Of a stretch of 64,000 nucleotides of DNA, positions 61,393 to 64,000 are shown piece after piece. The stretch's first letter is position 1. Every line of letters begins with the position of its first letter. A model generated the notes under the pieces. That model worked only from the letters and a program-made list of their open reading frames with translations. It was not told the DNA's origin and did not search any database. The position numbers and the translations under genes are program-made. The stretch comes from Paraburkholderia caledonica NBRC 102488 (GTDB lineage: Bacteria; Pseudomonadota; Gammaproteobacteria; Burkholderiales; Burkholderiaceae), in NCBI RefSeq assembly GCF_000685095.1, contig NZ_BAYE01000025.1, positions 1 to 64,000 of the forward strand, read 5' to 3'.

Positions 61393-62279
61393 TGTCTACA
61401 CCGCTTGAGTCATTGCAGCGAATATTTGCCGAGTCGCTGGAGACTGAAGAACGATCTATCCTCATGCGATTGCAAGGCGCGCCGCGCGGATTCGATCATG
61501 CCCAACCATGCTCGATCAGCGATACGGTAGCCGATAAACAGGTGATGCGCGACAGCCGTGCCGACCTGGAAGACAAACTGAGCCAGCGCGTCGATCTTTA
61601 TCAGAGCAGCATTCGCGGGAATCGGCGAAAGGCGTTGGCCAGCGCTTATCCGACCCTGCTAGCGCTGGTCGGCGACACCTACTTCGATCACCTGTGTCTG
61701 GATTACGCTCGAGCGCACCCGTCGCGCAGCGGCGACCTCAATCGCTTCGGCGCGTCGTTGCCTGCGTTCATCGAAGCCTACGAACCGGACCCACGTTTTC
61801 GCTATTTCGCGGACCTCGCACGCCTCGAATGGTCGTTGCATCTGGCCTACTTTGCAGCGGACGTCGAAGCGCTGACGCGTGACGAGTGGGCCGCCATCCG
61901 CCCCGAGGATCTGCTCGACGCGAAACTTGCCGTGCACCCGGCATGCGCGCTCGTCTCGTCGCCCTACGCGGTTGCCGAGGTGTGGTGCGCACATCAGCCG
62001 GGCGGATGCTTTCCGGCCGATCTCGATTCGCCGACCTATGCGCTAGTTGTGCGTCCCATGTGGCAACCGCAGATACGCGTTCAAGGCGTGGCCGCCCAAG
62101 CGGCGTTCGGCGCGTTGCAGCGCGGAGCCACACTCAATGCGGCGCTCGACGCGGCATTTGCGGTCGATGCCGGATTCGATTTCACCGCGCAGTGGCGAGC
62201 ATGGGTCGAGGCGTCGGCTTTTACAGGTCTTGCGCACGATGCGCCGAGCCCTGAACCCAGTCTCACGCCAATGCAGTGA
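61392..62279 (+). CDS. bufC: Bufferin maturation partner, DUF2063 (BufC)
   Basis: The 295-residue protein has the DUF2063 N-terminal domain (SQRVDLYQSSIRGNRRKALA, SAYPTLLALVGDTYFDHLCL) that guides DUF692 enzymes to their precursor, and a C-terminal extension with FADLARLEWSLHLAYFAADV. The start was set at 61392 by the overlap with bufB, while an open frame upstream to 61350 lies inside bufB. Confidence 0.8.
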   Translation: MSTPLESLQRIFAESLETEERSILMRLQGAPRGFDHAQPCSISDTVADKQVMRDSRADLEDKLSQRVDLYQSSIRGNRRKALASAYPTLLALVGDTYFDHLCLDYARAHPSRSGDLNRFGASLPAFIEAYEPDPRFRYFADLARLEWSLHLAYFAADVEALTRDEWAAIRPEDLLDAKLAVHPACALVSSPYAVAEVWCAHQPGGCFPADLDSPTYALVVRPMWQPQIRVQGVAAQAAFGALQRGATLNAALDAAFAVDAGFDFTAQWRAWVEASAFTGLAHDAPSPEPSLTPMQ

Positions 62280-62349
62280 AGCGCCCACCAAGGTTCCCGC
62301 TCCGACGGCTTCTGGAACACATCGACAACGCGAATGCGCGCGTGTATAA

Positions 62350-62466
62350 GCTGTTCAGGCATCGCCTCACAAGGTGAAGCGGGAAGCCGGTGAGAATCCG
62401 GCGCGGTCGCGCCACTGTATTCGGTCTGAACGTCAACTTGAGTCCAGGCAGGAAGTCAGACCTCGC
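62350..62466 (+). ncRNA. Cobalamin (AdoCbl) riboswitch
   Basis: The leader of the NiCoT gene contains the conserved cobalamin-riboswitch core. GAAGCGGGAAGCCGGTGAGA is followed by ATCCGGCGCGGTCGC, then CCACTGTAT at 62411-62419. Further down is GAGTCCAGGCAGGAAGTCAG then ACC (62440-62462), the B12 box region. It ends about 50 bases before the ATG at 62517, so cobalamin would lower expression of the cobalt transporter. Confidence 0.9.
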
Positions 62467-62516
62467 TTCGCCATCATTCAATCTCTTTCGGGACGCGTCA
62501 TCCCAGGGAACAGTTA

Positions 62517-63572
62517 ATGATTTCGCAGCTAGGACAGATTTTCAGCGATTCGAACTCCGGCGTCCGGACGCGGCTTTTCGGCATTTACGGCGTGTTGATC
62601 GCCACCAACGTAATCGCCTGGATCTGGGCGCTCGTGGCGTTTCGCCATCATCCTGTCTTGCTCGGCACGGCGCTGCTGGCGTATGGCTTCGGCTTGCGTC
62701 ATGCAGTCGACGCGGACCATATCGCAGCGATCGACAATGTCACCCGCAAGCTGATGCAGGAGAAGAAGCGGCCGGTGACCGTCGGCTTTTTCTTTTCACT
62801 CGGTCATTCGACTGTGGTGGTGCTGGCCTCACTTGCAGTCGCGGTCACCACGTCCGCCATGCAGGGGCGCTTCGACCACTACAAGGAGATTGGCGGTGTG
62901 ATCGGCACGATGGTCTCTTCACTGTTCCTGTTCGCGATTGCGCTGATGAATCTGATCATCCTGAAGTCGATCTATCGGGCCTGGCGTAACGTAAAAAACG
63001 GCGGCCGTTACGTCGACGACGATTTCGATCTGCTGCTGGCCAACCGGGGCTTCTTCGCGCGGCTATTCAGGCCGCTGTTCCGTATGATCACGCGCAGCTG
63101 GCACATGTACCCACTCGGCTTTCTTTTCGGCCTGGGTTTCGACACGGCCACAGAAATCGCCCTGCTCGGCATCGCCGCCGCCCAGGCGTCTCAAGGCCTG
63201 TCGCCATGGGCAATCATGGTGTTTCCGGTGCTGTTCAGCGCCGGTATGTCGCTGATCGACACGCTCGATGGACACCTGATGCTGGGCGCCTACGGCTGGG
63301 CCTATCTGAAGCCGATCCGCAAGATCTACTACAACATGACCATCACGCTGGTGTCGGTCGTCGTGGCCATCGTGATTGGCAGCATCGAAGCGCTGGGCCT
63401 GATTTCGGACAAGCTGAAACTGCAAGGCCCGGTGTGGGATGCGATCGGCGCGCTAAACGATAACTTCGGCACGCTTGGTTATCTGATCATCGGTATTTTT
63501 GTGTTGAGCTGGATCGCATCGGTACTGATCTATCGCGCGAAAAAATTCGACGATCTGGAGATCAGCCGATAG
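62517..63572 (+). CDS. NiCoT-family nickel/cobalt transporter
   Basis: The 351-residue permease has the family signature HAVDADHIAAIDN (H62 to H68 in helix 2), the second motif LGFDTATEIALLG, a FSLGHSTVVV segment and GMSLIDTLDGHLMLGAYGWA. It takes up Ni2+ or Co2+ by proton motive force. Riboswitch control by cobalamin points to cobalt as the physiological ion. No cobalamin-synthesis gene is visible in the window. Confidence 0.9.
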   Translation: MISQLGQIFSDSNSGVRTRLFGIYGVLIATNVIAWIWALVAFRHHPVLLGTALLAYGFGLRHAVDADHIAAIDNVTRKLMQEKKRPVTVGFFFSLGHSTVVVLASLAVAVTTSAMQGRFDHYKEIGGVIGTMVSSLFLFAIALMNLIILKSIYRAWRNVKNGGRYVDDDFDLLLANRGFFARLFRPLFRMITRSWHMYPLGFLFGLGFDTATEIALLGIAAAQASQGLSPWAIMVFPVLFSAGMSLIDTLDGHLMLGAYGWAYLKPIRKIYYNMTITLVSVVVAIVIGSIEALGLISDKLKLQGPVWDAIGALNDNFGTLGYLIIGIFVLSWIASVLIYRAKKFDDLEISR

Positions 63573-63576
63573 GAGT

Positions 63577-63617
63577 GAGCCGTACGCAGACACGTCAAGC
63601 GTCTCTGCGTGCGGCTC
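63577..63617 (+). terminator. Hairpin after the NiCoT gene
   Basis: GAGCCGTACGCAGA (63577-63590) pairs with TCTGCGTGCGGCTC (63604-63617) with one G-T wobble and a 13-base loop. No T-run follows, so it is a weak or factor-dependent terminator. Confidence 0.55.
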
Positions 63618-63671
63618 GAAGCACTCATCTATTCACTGAAATAATCGTAAACCTGGTTAAAATGCGGAGCC

Positions 63672-64000
63672 ATGACCCGACTACGCCACCTGCAGGCGCA
63701 GCACTCGGTGGGACGCTGGATTTCGTATCTCGTCCTGCTCGCGCTCGCGTTGCGCCTGCTCCTACCTACAGGACTGATGCTCGACACGAGCACAGAGGGT
63801 GACAACCCGGGCCTGGTGATTTGCAGTGGGCACGGCCCGCTCGTGCTGCCCGCCGCGTTCGTCGACAGCAACGCAGACTTCACACCCGATAGCCAGGCGA
63901 CCAGCACTTTCAAGCGTGCGGCCTCGCTATCCAGCGGTGCGCACAGCACCCCGGCCTCGCCCGATCCTGCCCACACTGGCAACACGGCATCCAACGAAAT
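63672..64000 (+). CDS. DUF2946-like protein, partial (cut by window edge)
   Basis: The frame from ATG 63672, with GGAG before it, reads MTRLRHLQAQHSVGRWISYL, a membrane helix (LVLLALALRLLLPTGLML), and VICSGHGPLVLPAAF. That matches the start of DUF2946 proteins (VICS.HG). The frame is open to the window end, so the CxxC region is not seen. It is the second such gene flanking the bufferin island. Confidence 0.6.
   Translation, partial: MTRLRHLQAQHSVGRWISYLVLLALALRLLLPTGLMLDTSTEGDNPGLVICSGHGPLVLPAAFVDSNADFTPDSQATSTFKRAASLSSGAHSTPASPDPAHTGNTASNE

Overview
The window looks like the chromosome of a Burkholderiales bacterium, most likely Paraburkholderia, Burkholderia or Caballeronia. The evidence is the high GC content, a Burkholderia-type trimeric porin, dense tandem ABC-transporter operons with ATGA overlaps, MHS-type MFS carriers, and DUF1840 and DUF2946 proteins. 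No rRNA, tRNA, CRISPR array or intact mobile element was found.

Layout. (1) 1-2.6 kb is decayed mobile DNA: IS6-type transposase pieces, a broken parDE toxin-antitoxin pair and an IS110 remnant. (2) 2.9-8.8 kb is a plus-strand operon for sulfate-ester or sulfonate use: TauD/AtsK-type dioxygenase, binding protein, two permeases, ATPase and an LLM flavin monooxygenase. A minus-strand AhpD-like protein and an MFS carrier follow. (3) 11.0-12.3 kb holds adhesin and IS3 remnants. (4) 12.3-16.0 kb (minus) is OsmC, a peptide-type binding protein and an LLM monooxygenase with a frameshift. Divergent from it, 16.4-24.7 kb (plus) is a seven-gene run that looks like an organosulfur desulfurisation module: SfnB/DszC-like oxidoreductase, SsuA-like binding protein, SfnG-like LLM monooxygenase, DszB-like desulfinase, peptide-type binding protein, aldo/keto reductase and MetQ-like lipoprotein. 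(5) 24.8-30.2 kb (minus) is a Dpp/Opp-type ABC system, followed by a porin. (6) 31.9-37.1 kb (minus) is a second sulfonate operon in decay. Its dioxygenase has a nonsense codon and a frameshift, its binding protein has a shifted tail, and an internal deletion joins an ATPase to an LLM monooxygenase. (7) 37.4-39.3 kb is an extra groESL pair behind a CIRCE operator. (8) 39.6-42.3 kb is an ssuA-ssuC-ssuB transporter. (9) 42.4-44.8 kb is an amino-acid ABC system without an ATPase. (10) 45.1-49.8 kb is a Liv-type ABC system with a fused LivH-LivM permease. Divergent from it are a LysR regulator, a flavin monooxygenase and two CMD/AhpD-fold proteins. (11) 53.8-55.8 kb is a second gene graveyard: sugar-binding protein, ISKra4 transposase, UPF0182 and adenosine-specific kinase remnants. 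(12) 56-57.9 kb is a small stress cluster (DUF1840, two tiny membrane proteins, UspA) whose promoters share one palindromic element. (13) 57.9-62.3 kb is a copper island: copC with a copD remnant, an envelope protein, DUF2946 and a bufferin (bufA1-bufB-bufC) operon. (14) 62.3-64 kb is a cobalamin riboswitch, a NiCoT nickel/cobalt transporter and the start of another DUF2946 protein.

How the parts fit. From 2.9 to 42 kb the unifying theme is scavenging organic sulfur. Porin and ABC systems would import sulfonates, sulfate esters or larger organosulfur compounds. TauD, LLM and acyl-CoA-dehydrogenase-fold oxygenases and a desulfinase would then release sulfite. The right end is a metal-handling region (Cu, Ni/Co). 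Between them sit graveyards of mobile-element and housekeeping-gene fragments, so the window is an accessory, rearranging part of the genome. Functions rest on motif recognition and gene context. No database search was possible.
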